This document shows positions 12,901 to 24,094 of a DNA stretch of 64,000 nt, piece after piece. Position 1 is the stretch's first letter, and each line of letters begins with the position of its first letter. The stretch is from Bugulina stolonifera. Lineage: Eukaryota > Bryozoa > Gymnolaemata > Cheilostomatida > Bugulidae. Where the stretch lies: NCBI GenBank assembly GCA_935421135.1, contig OW285187.1, positions 28,086,429-28,150,428 on the forward strand, written 5' to 3'. The notes below the pieces were generated by a model. The model was not told the origin of the DNA. It worked only from the letters and a program-made list of their open reading frames with translations, and ran no database searches. Made by a program: the position numbers and the translations under genes.

Positions 12901-15900
12901 CCTACAAGTACTATTCTGTATGCAGATATTTACACTTCTATAAAGTTGATAAATTCACTCTAGAAACCATAGGTCTAGCTGCTATACTATACGGTAGAAT
13001 AGTGCCATTAAAATATTGTGCAAAAATAGTAAAATGTTAGACAGAGAGATGAAAGTTAGTAAAGGGAAATGATAGGTAGTAGGCGGAGTGATATTTCAGA
13101 AACATAGTAGTTGATCGTAATTAAAAGGTCAAGGACAGGGTCTTACTGGTTATTATCGTCATATGTATGGTGATCACGTCGTCCATTTGATGCCTGAAAT
13201 AAAAGTGTGCCAATAACAGATCCTATACTACTCCATGGAGGAAGATGATACATATTGTAATGATGTAACACTACGTTTATTGTTGAGAGTTATCTACACT
13301 TACACCAAATGTTGAAACAAGTTACCAGAGATGGCAATTATTCCACAACAACTTACAGCAAAACAAGTTTATAGCTACACTAGATAATACGTGTGCTATG
13401 GAAACCTTAAATCCAACACATGTGAAGCAGTGAGTAACATATAGAAAGCTGCTGCCAATGATATGATAGAAGCGCTGCTAAGAGCCAAGATATCCATCCA
13501 ATATGTGAGCGAGTAATATGTCCCATGTGTTCAATGTGCAGAGAAGCTAACTGATAGCGATAGGTGACCAAGGATGAGACTCCAATCTGATTCAACAGAA
13601 TTGGTCATGATCAACTTAATTTAAATCACATCATCAAGACCCAGTCGATTAATTTTGAACTTTAAATATGTGGTATATAGCACTACCATTGCTGCATATA
13701 GTATACATTGTAGTACGTTGTACATAGTACAGTGTGTGTGGTGAGCTGGTGAGGTATAGCAGCCATCTATCAACTACGGCATATCTTACTGGATAATAAC
13801 TATGACCTTCTGTAGTCACAGTTTCGGAGTCACTTTCTATATCTGTACTCTGAGCATCAGGCTCTAGTAAGCTACTAGCACTGAGCTCTAGTAAGTCTAG
13901 TACTGACTGCTGAGTGCATACAATCTATATCAATAATGAAGAGGTCAATGTACTATTACACTTCTCTTACAATAATAACTTTAATTAAAAGTTAAAGTTG
14001 TATGCTCATGTATTCTACAACTTGCATGGGAAGATGTGATACTCAAACGATTAGTACGTCACATGGAAATGAAATACATATCCACCATAAATCAGCGATA
14101 TTCTCGTGAGCATACAGAATGAATGATCTCTGGTATAGTACGGATTACCAACCTGAGTAAGCCGAACCCTCAAGTCATCCATGTCGTGTCCTTTATCTCG
14201 GTTCATCTGTTTCCTGATCTCATCCAGCTCAACTTCCTACACAATCAACTCATATGTTACCACCGCATTACTACAGCCACACCACAAATAAATTGACACA
14301 TAAAGCTCTCCGTCGGCAATGTGACTTTTAGCAATGGTTTTCGTATTTTAGATAATGGAACTTATGGTTTGAAAATTCTGAATTTGTGAACTCACTGTGT
14401 ACGTTTCATATGATTTATAATTAGACTAACGGAGTTTAGGGTTTGTGATTTAGTACAAGATACATTCAATGGCAGCAGGTTTTAGTGAGGTTTACAAGCT
14501 TGTCCATGTCCTTAGTAAAGTCTGAACCATAACTCTCCGTTCATATGTGACTTTACTTGTAGTTTGATCCATAAAACATGAACTGCTAAGTAGTTCACTA
14601 ACCCATACGCACATGTAAACTAAATGTGCACATACAATACTGTAATTCCCCAACATGTTCCACTACTACAGTACAACCGCAATCAACATTCCATCCAACT
14701 ACATACATGTAGATCACTGCTAACCTTTGCTTTCTTAGATTTATACAGAGCTGCTTTCAGAGCATCAACGTCTTCCTTCAGTTCTTTCACACTATTCCTC
14801 AGTTCTTCATTACATGCTCTCAGGTTTGCTATGGCAGACGCCGTTACTGACCTACTTCTCCTGTGACTTCCTGCTCGTGTAGGCGACGTTGATCTGGTCA
14901 ACCTTCAATAATATTGTTAAATACATGTGATATATACTACGTAAAATGCAAAATTATATGCTTTGAATTTCACATGTAGGCCTACATACATTTTGTATAT
15001 TAAGTAGATGTCGCAAGTATCTAAGATGCAAATTTAATTGGCATATGATACTATTAGTAAATGTATTATACTAGTCTGTCCGTGCTCAGTACACATGTAC
15101 TCACCCAGATGATTGTGCTTTCCTTGGAGTCACACCGAGTAAGTGCGCCGTTTTACGGCATTCATCATTTATCTCTGTAACAAGCAGTTTCTCCAGCTTC
15201 CCGAGAGCTATACTGACATCGGACTCACTCTGCTGCAACGTCTGGCATTCGGACCTCAATGCCTTGATCTCTTCATCCTTTAGAGTCAGTTCGGACTTCA
15301 ATTTATCCAGTACTCTCTCTGTGTCCTATGACAATATATAGAGTAAGTATATCAGTGTATATAGTGTTAGTATATCAGTGTATATAGTGTAAGTATACCA
15401 GTGTATATAGTGTAAGTATACCAGTGTATATTGAGTAAGTACATCGGTGTAAGCGTATCAGTATATATAGTGTAAGTATATCGGTGTATACAGTGCAAGT
15501 ATAATATCAGTGTATATAGTGTAAGTATACCAGTGTATATTGAGTAAGTACATCGGTGTAAGCGTATCAGTATATATAGTGAAAGTATATCGGTGTATAC
15601 AGTGCAAATATAATATCAGTGTAAATAGCGTAAGTACACCAGTGTATAATAATTGAGTACATGTGCACTAATCACCTCTTCCAGCTGCTGCCGTATCTTC
15701 TCTAGCTGTATGTTAGTCTCTTCTTGAGCTACTTGCTTAGATTTACCGATAGCTGCCAGCTTCTCTTCGTACAGTTTTTGATTCTGCTGTCGTTGGTCTT
15801 CCAGCTCCTGCAAGAAACCATTGGGCATAGGAGAAACATGTGTGGTGGACTAGTGGTGAACTAATAGTGGACTAGTGGTGGACTAATAGTGGACTAGTGG

Positions 15901-18900
15901 TGGACTAATAGTGGCAGACTAGTAGTTGACTAGCAGTAGACTAGTGGTGGGCTAGTAATGGACTAGTGATGGACTGAGAAATTCAATGCCGTATGACAGG
16001 GTAAGTAATGTAAAAAGTGAAAATAAAAAGCAGATATCTACAATTTATGTGTAGTGATATTATAATACATGTAATGTACAAGTCAGGTACACGATTGTGT
16101 ACGTACATACCTGCAAGAAATAATACATGTGTAATACTATAATATGAAACACAAACAACTCCCGCACACCATTTTTAAAACTATAACAAAATGTGCATGA
16201 AAACTAAAACAAATCATTAAATGTTCAGCGGCTTAAACCACTATACATTTACATGATGTCATTATATACAATCATAGTTATAACTAATATATATTTTTGT
16301 AAGGAGCAAACTATATAAATTTAGCTAGAAGCATTTTTCAAAGAGAGAGCTCATTGGGGATACATTACCGCTATATAGCTCTTGTGGAACTGTACAGACC
16401 GATCATACGACTACAACACCACCGTGTGTTTAGACAACATGTACATATACTGTAATCAAGGCCTTTTCTGGTGCAATACAATTTTAATACGAAAACACAA
16501 TTCTTTGGAGTTAACAAACAAATAAATCTACCAGAGCCTTGTTAGATTTAAGGTGCATATACTTACAGTTCTAACCTTGGCAATCAGAGAGTCCACATCC
16601 ATGACCATACGAGGTGGACATACCGGAGGCATAACTAGCTAACACTAAATGGCTATATAATACAGTACCTGCTGTTACTCTACCTATACCTACACTCAGT
16701 CCCAACCTTCTATAATCTATATTAATATAGTTATATAACATACGTCTAGCTAACACTACCTAGCTCTACATATGCTGCTGTCAATATGAGCTTAAGGCAG
16801 CAGTTATTTAATAAGATGTACCAGGGGGACGCCAGCGTATCCAATGCCTCTCATATATACTATACAAACACAATGGTGCTATCAAGGTATTTCTTATTTT
16901 CACAAAGCTGACCGCCTTTAGTTCAAATAACAACACAAACAATGATAAGCATAGAGAGAGTAATTAGGGATACAGTATACCTACATGTATGTTGTTTATG
17001 GAATACATGAATAGAATAGTAGTGTTTGTAAGCTGAGAGTCCTTTTTCATACCCAGAAAATCAGGGAATACATGTTTAGTATAAATAATCTGTGTGTTAG
17101 GTAATCGGAATTCTTGAATGATATTGGCACATTGTTTGCTAGCCCTAATGTTCGCATGTACACTAGAATAACTGTTACTTCAATATATATTTAGACTGTA
17201 CAATCCTTTCATAAAGTTATATTGATATTCTGCAAAAAATTCTGTTTCCAAAATATTCTAAGGACTGAATTTTCTACATTTTGCTTGTATGTAACTAAAC
17301 TATGCATATACAGAGAGACATACTTTATATCACTTTCAATGTACTATATCCTCTAAGGATACCCCCAGTAGAGTGTGGTTGTTACCAATATTATACACTT
17401 TATCGAGTAGCATAGCTGTACGACCCTTTCTACTTAAAGATCAGCAACATGTATTATACACATAACTCACCGATTTAAGAGCTCTGTACTGATCATCTAA
17501 CTGCCTACATCTCCTCTTCTCACTCTCTATCTGATCCCTCAGCTGTTCCTGCTGTTTCTCTGCTTCCTCTCTACAAATATTATTATATACGTACATGTAT
17601 ATATGATATACGTACATGTATACATGATATACGTACATGTATACATGATATACGTACATGTATACATGATATACGTACATGTATACATGATATACGTACA
17701 TGTATACATGATATACGTACATGTATACATGATATACGTACATGTATACATGATATACGTACATGTATACATGATATACGTACATGTATACATGACATAC
17801 GTACATGTATACATGACATACGTACATGTATACATGATATACGTACATGTATACATGATATACGTACATGTATACATGATGGTTTTATGCAAGGAATTTG
17901 TCTATTGAGGGGTCAGAGACTTGTTTCACATCCATGAAAATAACAGTCCCTGATTGGAGTTTGAACCCGTGGCCTCTATGGCATCTAATCGCCTAGCACA
18001 GTGATACATTGTATATGTACATTGAGTTTATATAGAAAACAAGTAATGCTGTTGTATGTAGAACACTGTAACTGCTGACATACACATGTACGATCTACAA
18101 ACCTGCAACTCTTGAGCTGTGAACTCTCCACGTACTGATGTTCCTTCTCCCACATGTGTCGCTCGTTCTGTACCGCCTGCTCCATCTGGATCTGAGTGTC
18201 TGCCTTTAGTCTCTCCGCTAGCTTACGGGTCGCCTCCTCTTGCTGAGAGAGACGACTCCGAAGAAGACAGATTTCCTCTTCTTTACCCTGAGGAGTAGAT
18301 CAATGCAACAATGTAAGATAAATTTCCATGCAAATATATGAGATTGCGATTGCGATATGCAGATTGAGTATATATAAAAATATGTATTTCCTTAGACAAA
18401 CACCCATTTCAAGTCTTTTGGGGACAATAGTAAACAATGCTGAGAGAGAGTTCTACACTCTCTCCTATAATAACATGCTTAGTATAGTAACTGCTATCAT
18501 CTAAATGTACATGTTAGCTGCTAATATACATGTAATAATAGATTTAATATAACAGTCCTACTGTTGCACTGCAATTCGCTAAAGGTCCGATCAGCAAAAT
18601 ATTGGAGTTTTCACCCCCTAAGCAGATCCTGTTCAATTTCTAGTACTGGCCACAGAGGCTTATAAATTCTATACATGCAGGTAAATGATATGCTAATACT
18701 AACATTAATAAGTGTCTGTTGTTGAGTTAGCTGGCTATCATAGTCCTGTTTAAGGGTGGCTAATACCTCCCCGTGTTGTCTTTCTAAGTCAGCTCTAGTT
18801 ACCTCGACTACACTCAAGTGTTCCAATTCCATCTGTGAAAGGAAAAACCCACTATAAGCACACATCATGTATAGCACAGATCTACATTGTACATTGATTG

Positions 18901-21900
18901 TGCATGCATAACACATGTAAAAGTAGTACGATGTATCTACATACAATTTAAACATTGAGAATGGATATAAAATTTATATGCAAATGTAACATCATTCATA
19001 AGACAGAGCCATAGTGTATTAAATCTTCCCTGTCAACATTATATGTTATCAAGCTACATATACATGTACTTGCACTTGTAAATAAATAGAATGTATTTCA
19101 ATACACTATAAATACGGCAATATTCCAAGTGGATTGTCGATAGAGCAACATGAAAAATTAAATCCTATCACAAACCTGTTCATGCTGACTATAGTGTTGA
19201 CACTGAGTGACATGTAAATTATCCAGTGTTCTGTAGCCTAACATATCCATTAGTTCACATACACACACTATACCAGCAGTATATCTGTTTACTGCCATCT
19301 TCTAACCCAAACACCTTGCACCAACTGTCAAACACCTTAAACCAACTGTCAAACACCTTGCACTAACTGTCAAACGCGTTACACCAACTGCTAATCACCA
19401 CTGACACACTAGTGATGTTCTCACCTATATAACTTGTGGAAACTTGTCACATTCATACCAACAAGTGCACTCTCCCACAATATGTACCGATTTAACACGA
19501 AATCTTCTCACGCTCAATTAATAATTGATATATTTTTATAAGTTACTGAATACAATTATACTATACTTTAATAAGTTAGTTCCTTGGGGGTTTTAACATT
19601 AATGAGTACGAACTTAGATGTCATTTCATGGCTATATAAATGTATTGTACGATTATACGTGTAATATGCCAAGTAAATTACAAGAAAATTAATAATAGCA
19701 AAAACAAGACAGCAATATTTCAATCAGTTATTGTAAGTCATGCTTATCGCCCACAGCATAATATTACGCAGCATTATGTAGAAGTTCCCTGATATTTCAC
19801 AAGTCATAACTACACAGATGTACTGCTACTGGGCAGTGTACATGATAACGTATACATGTATGAACTTGTATGTGAAGTTGTGTCCCCTTCCACTTTACTT
19901 TCAGATGAGATAACTCCAAACATCAACTTACATGATATCAACTTATACATGTAGTTTCACTGCTAGTGATGAGAGAAAGGATGTATAGTTTTATATAAAG
20001 ATGCATGATTTAACTGTAATACGGTTAAGCAGGTACAATTTTACTACCTGCGACTTGAGCACATCCATCTCTCTGTTCTTCTGCTCTTGTAACGCTGCCA
20101 ACTTCCTACTCATGTCTCTCATAGTTTCATCATGTGATTGCTCCTCATCTATCGTCTTAGATTGCAGCAAGTTACACTCCTCTCTGTATGAATGACGTGC
20201 AAGTATTAAACATAAAATATTTGTTGTACTGTTCCATTCTGTAACGCATTTTACTCCACAGTCAATAGATTACAGTATTTGGAGAAATACGTCCCCAATA
20301 AGATCGCGGAAATGAACATGTGGCAATGTGTGCACTTTATATGAAAACATTGATGAACTAGCATAATCATACATTAACTCTAATTTACTTGACAAATTTC
20401 AAGATATGTTCAACCAGACTAGGTATGAGTAATACCTCAAGTCGTTGTTAAGTTCATCTCTGTGTTGAATTTCTATTTGTAACTTGAGCACCTTTTCTTC
20501 AGCTATTTTAGCCAGTTGTTTAGCGTTGTTCACTTCGTTGTTCAGTTTCATCTTTAACTCTAGAGCATCTCTCTGTGAGCCTTCCTTCAGCTCCTCCAGT
20601 TCCTTATCTCGCTCCTGTATGAGATGACACAGATAATATAACAACATCCTCTACTCACCTGAGACCATGTACATAGAGGAAGAGTCAAGTCATAGTACTG
20701 TGTATACTAGAAATAATTGAACTGCTTCTCATATTCAACATCAAAATTATTTTCAATTTATTACCTATGAGGAAACGTTACTCAAGAAATTAAAAACCAG
20801 GTGTATAATTATACTTAGATAGAAAGTCGTATCTCAACTCTCAAAATCTCCTAGCTATACTGGGTTAGCCACTACATACCACAGTACTATCAAATCGTCC
20901 AATAGAAAAGAAAGGAGAATCTCACCATGGTCGACTCCAGTTTGGATTTTTCTAACTCTCTATAATTCTGCTCCAACTTGTGATTCTTGGCTCTAAATGA
21001 GTCCAGTTCTAACGACTTCGTTTCTTTTTCTGTAGAGAGTTGGCTTATCTGTGATGTCATATCCTCTATTTTAGCTTCTAGAGACTCTATCTTCTGCCTA
21101 CTGTTACGTTGTTCCATAAACAACTGCTGCTTTGTTGTGTCGAGCTGCAGCTCCAACTCCTTCATCTCCAGCTGTACACTGCTGTTCCTGTTCTCTACTA
21201 TGGCCCTCAATTGGTTTCTCTCCGACAGCAGGTCAGATAGCTGTAGTCAGCAAAAGAAAACATGTTATATTTAAAAGATATCCATATTTATAAGATTGTG
21301 TATCAAGTATTCTAGATGATTCTGTACAAGTGACAATGTGTTAAGTCTTGCTGGAATATAATTGGACAGCATTACTGTAATCCAAAACTGCTCGAACATT
21401 TATTGCCTACCAGGCATCAGAATTCTCTTTTAAATAACAAAGAAATAAAATTTTAATTAGGTTTTTTAATTCAGTCAAATCAACTTTTAACTCGCAGCCG
21501 TAATCATGACACATTTTTGAACAAGTGATTGGTTGATTTTATATCTATCAATATATTTCTATAACAATAACTACATTAGTGACAGGGCAACTCATACACA
21601 CCTCAGCACTAGATACTCCAATACCACTGCTGGTGGATGGAAGACCTGTGATGGGAATTCTACTTGCGGATTCCAACTGTATGGAGGCTTGAAGTTGTCG
21701 CCCTCTTTCCAGTTCATTCGATAGCTGTGTGAACTCTTTCAGAGCAGAATCTTTCTTAAACTCTGCCAGCATCATCTGAGATCTGTAGGAAAGTGAAATT
21801 GAGACAAATGTTTATAATTACAAGCAATGAGGGTCAATAAGAGCCTATCTGGTTCCTTACGGCTTTCAGGCAATTCAACTGTTCTATAGTTCCAACTCTT

Positions 21901-23302
21901 TCCTGTATCAGCGAAACCAATACATAAATGGACTTACCTCTGCTGTAATGTACACTAACAGCCCTCAATGTACAATTTCCACAAACCATAATTATTTAAA
22001 CCATGCACATTATTTGTTCCTCTGGTTCGAATAAATAATATGGTTGCTTCCGGTTAGGCTATGCTATTTCTATGGTAGGGACTCCTGCCAAGGGGAACTC
22101 TCCTCTGTAGGAAGTATGATAGTGCTTACCTGGCCTCATCTGCTTTAACTCTGTTCTCTTTAGCTTCTCTTTGACTGGAAGATAAATCTTGTTCTATCCC
22201 TCTCATGTTCCTCTGTAACTCACTGATCTCTCCTAGCAGTCTCTATAATAACCATCAGGATATGTGCACATACATATTACATATTACATACGTGCAATGT
22301 TGTGTTCTCAGAGCTTGGAACTCAGGCTAATAGCTCTAATAGTAGTAAACTATTTGCCATCATAAATATTTGTTGCAAGAGAGAAGATGACTCCCATACA
22401 TTTTTTGCTGTTTGCCCACAGAAAAAAAACATGGAACTCCACTATCTGGGCAAAAGGGCAAATGGGCAAAAGTACAATCTCTTGAAATATAGAGTTTGTA
22501 TTTTATATTTTATAAAGTAGTTATCATACACGTACATGAAAAATAGTAAACCAACACAAGTAATGTATATTATTAATTAGCTATGTGGTTGTTATACCCA
22601 TCTTTCATCATATTATATAACTACATGGTGTACATGTATCCTAATTACTCACAATTTTCTCATTGTTCAGTTTCTGGATCATCTCACTATCACCCTCAGC
22701 TGGTATGTCTAACTGACCTCTTTCAGGCTACAAACATATTATAAATCCATCATGAGCTAATGACGTCTATCATAAATGTCAAATAGAAACAATGGAGGTG
22801 ACACTCGACAGAGCTACCATCTGTGTATACCCTCAAAAATATTTGGAGTAGATTCATTATTACATGTAATTTTAAAGTTGTCCTCTCTCTACTAGCTTTA
22901 CAGCTACTCTATATTAAATGCATACTTACAGTTTTGGATGACCTGAGGCTAGGTGCAGATATAGACCCTGTTCCACTGCTCCTATCAGTAGCACACCGGC
23001 TAGTACTAGGGGTTGTCCGTCTTTCTGAATACTTTGAAGTGTCATTTGATTTGGGAGTTGACTCCCTTGATTTGAGACTCGCGTCTCTAGATTTAGGAGT
23101 TGTATCTCTTGTTCTGTTTGGAGTCGTCTCTCTTGTCTTATTTAAAGATTCACGACATTTTATTGGGGTATTGTCTCTAATCTTGTTAGCCTTTCTTTCT
23201 AATTCAATTTCCTTTTGTATTCTAAGGCTCTCTTCCAATATCTCTCTGGCCATATCTCCATCAATCTCAGACTCAGAAGAGGCGTCATAGTGGTGAGTGT
23301 GT
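9903..23302 (-). CDS. Large coiled-coil protein, centrosome/cytoskeleton-like, unidentified
   Basis: Twenty exons, 5' to 3': 23302-22930, 22727-22653, 22242-22130, 21782-21602, 21240-20926, 20614-20436, 20183-20048, 18832-18704, 18287-18103, 17570-17471, 15807-15676, 15325-15105, 14902-14725, 14236-14153, 13924-13790, 12618-12434, 11624-11552, 11122-10964, 10422-10264 and 9998-9903 (TAG stop). Phases agree at every junction, giving at least 1,068 codons. The N-terminal ~120 residues are basic with Ser/Thr-Pro repeats (RETTPNRTRDTTPKSR). Most of the rest is Glu/Gln/Lys/Leu heptad coiled coil, for example in 21240-20926. Near the C-terminus a charged non-coil segment (MSLDDLGASPSLRNSVQ) precedes two short coils. 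The layout resembles centrosomal or ciliary scaffold proteins, but I cannot name the family. The first exon opens in mid-codon. An ATG at 23351 joined through a 38-nt intron would supply it; otherwise translation could begin at ATG 23245 (MAREILEES). Confidence 0.88.
10088..10146. repeat. Short hairpin element (GAAGTTATCTTCTC ends)
   Basis: Arms TTTTGAAGTTATCTTCTCT and its near-complement AGAGAAGATAGCTTCAAAA enclose a short loop in the last intron of the coiled-coil gene. It looks like a member of the dispersed small hairpin family described in the findings. Confidence 0.6.
10466..10593 (-). mobile_element. tRNA-derived SINE copy
   Basis: Read on the - strand, a tRNA-like head carries an A-box-like GCTGGTGTAGTGGTAA and a B box GGGGTTGAACCCC, followed by an unrelated body. 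The body (CAGATGTGGAACC) matches a second copy at about 17910-18007, so this is a repeat family rather than a functional tRNA. The distance between boxes is longer than in a normal tRNA and no cloverleaf closes. Confidence 0.65.
11616..11690. repeat. 34-bp direct duplication containing a 3' splice site
   Basis: Two copies of a 34-bp unit lie side by side (TACCTGTAGG...GTAATATACAG on +). Read on the - strand, each copy ends in CTACAG, so the acceptor of exon 11624-11552 is followed upstream by a duplicate acceptor 34 nt away. Confidence 0.8.
11887..11945. repeat. Two-copy direct repeat (~27 bp)
   Basis: AAATACAACATGTTAATGTA is followed by GAGAAG and then repeats almost exactly. It lies in an intron of the coiled-coil gene, and no function is visible. 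Confidence 0.75.
15331..15655. repeat. ~22-bp satellite with ~109-bp higher-order period filling an intron
   Basis: Units of the form GTAAGTATACCAGTGTATATA with variants. The variant CCAGTGTATATTGAG recurs at 15421 and 15530, showing a 109-bp higher-order repeat. The array occupies almost the whole 350-bp intron between exons 15807-15676 and 15325-15105. Confidence 0.88.
15838..15975. repeat. GGACTAGTGGT / GGACTAATAGT minisatellite
   Basis: Repeated 10-13 bp units of GTGGACTAGTG and GGACTAATAGT. The array starts about 30 bp upstream, in gene sense, of the acceptor of exon 15807-15676. Confidence 0.85.
17583..17880. repeat. 21-bp minisatellite, ~14 copies, abutting a splice acceptor
   Basis: About 14 near-identical copies of GTACATGTATACATGATATAC. 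A 21-bp stop-free unit leaves several frames open on both strands, producing long repetitive ORFs (MYVYHVY units) that are artefacts. The array ends about 13 bp before the acceptor of exon 17570-17471, and the - strand frame runs without a stop from array into exon. Confidence 0.95.
17910..18007 (-). mobile_element. tRNA-derived SINE copy, 5' truncated
   Basis: On the - strand, CACTGTGCTAGG, a B box GGGTTCAAACTCC and the downstream ATGGATGTGAAAC segment align with the copy at 10466-10593. The A-box end is missing. It lies in an intron of the coiled-coil gene. Confidence 0.62.
19312..19390. repeat. ~22-bp tandem repeat, 3-4 copies
   Basis: AACTGTCAAACACCTT plus a short variable part repeats three to four times within an intron. 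Confidence 0.75.
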
Positions 23303-23652
23303 CTGTTAATGTAAGAATTGGATCGTTAGCTCACATATACGTGACGTTCATAACCGTATAACAGATTACAAACAATATAACATAGTAATATTTACACACT
23401 TGTTTGAGTCTTTTATGGTCCTTTTGATCTCAAATACAAGTCAAATATAAAATATGTAACAAGACAGGTAAGAACAAGCAATCAGCTTTTGGCCAAAAGA
23501 TTCAGGATCATTAGAGGTGTTGGACAGGTCACATGAACCCCATATATACAGCCAGCCATGCTGCCAATATTGTAACGTGGGTACATTCCCATTCGGCATG
23601 AACTTGATTACTGTAACCAAGCTGGAAATAAATTAGGAGTAAATTGTGAAAA

Positions 23653-23822
23653 TGACAAGCGAGGTTCTCGAAGTCATAGAAGGAAGACTCAAGTTGATTT
23701 ATGAAGCCATCCCGACTCGAGAATTAATTTCTGCTCTAACTCTAATTGTCTTATTGTCTAATAGATATACCCTCCCTTGCTCACTATATTTGTTATGGTA
23801 CAATAACCAAGAGTCTATCTAG
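23653..23822 (+). other. Possible small ORF (about 56 codons) between two - strand genes
   Basis: An ATG opens a frame beginning MTSEVLEVIEGRLKLIYEA. It has an amphipathic N-terminal half and a leucine-rich hydrophobic second half, ending in TAG. It lies antisense in the only gap between the coiled-coil gene and its upstream neighbour. Length alone gives no support, and I recognise no family. It may be chance. Confidence 0.2.
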
Positions 23823-24094
23823 CAATCAACAAATGAGAAGTCCATAATACAAATGCATGCCATGTTTTGCAAAGCATTATTTGAATAAATAGGCTAAATA
23901 TGCAGAAGATTTTCTTACTGGTAGTTTAAATTTGCTATCATCATTTTTATTCTCAATTTAATTATTAATTGTTTATAAAATATTTGTTACTGTCCTACAT
24001 GTACACATATACAATTTAGCACACAACAGAGTTTTACACCGCTAGTCTATGCACTGCTAGCCTACACAAAACAACAATGTTGAACATGAAATAT

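Noticed and set aside
13147..13193. Possible exon (ASNGRRDHHTYDDNN) in the coiled-coil gene
   Set aside because: It is 47 nt and would break the phase-0 join between exons 13924-13790 and 12618-12434. It could be an alternative terminal exon, but nothing else supports it.
17441..17908. Several long overlapping ORFs on both strands
   Set aside because: Products of a stop-free 21-bp tandem repeat.
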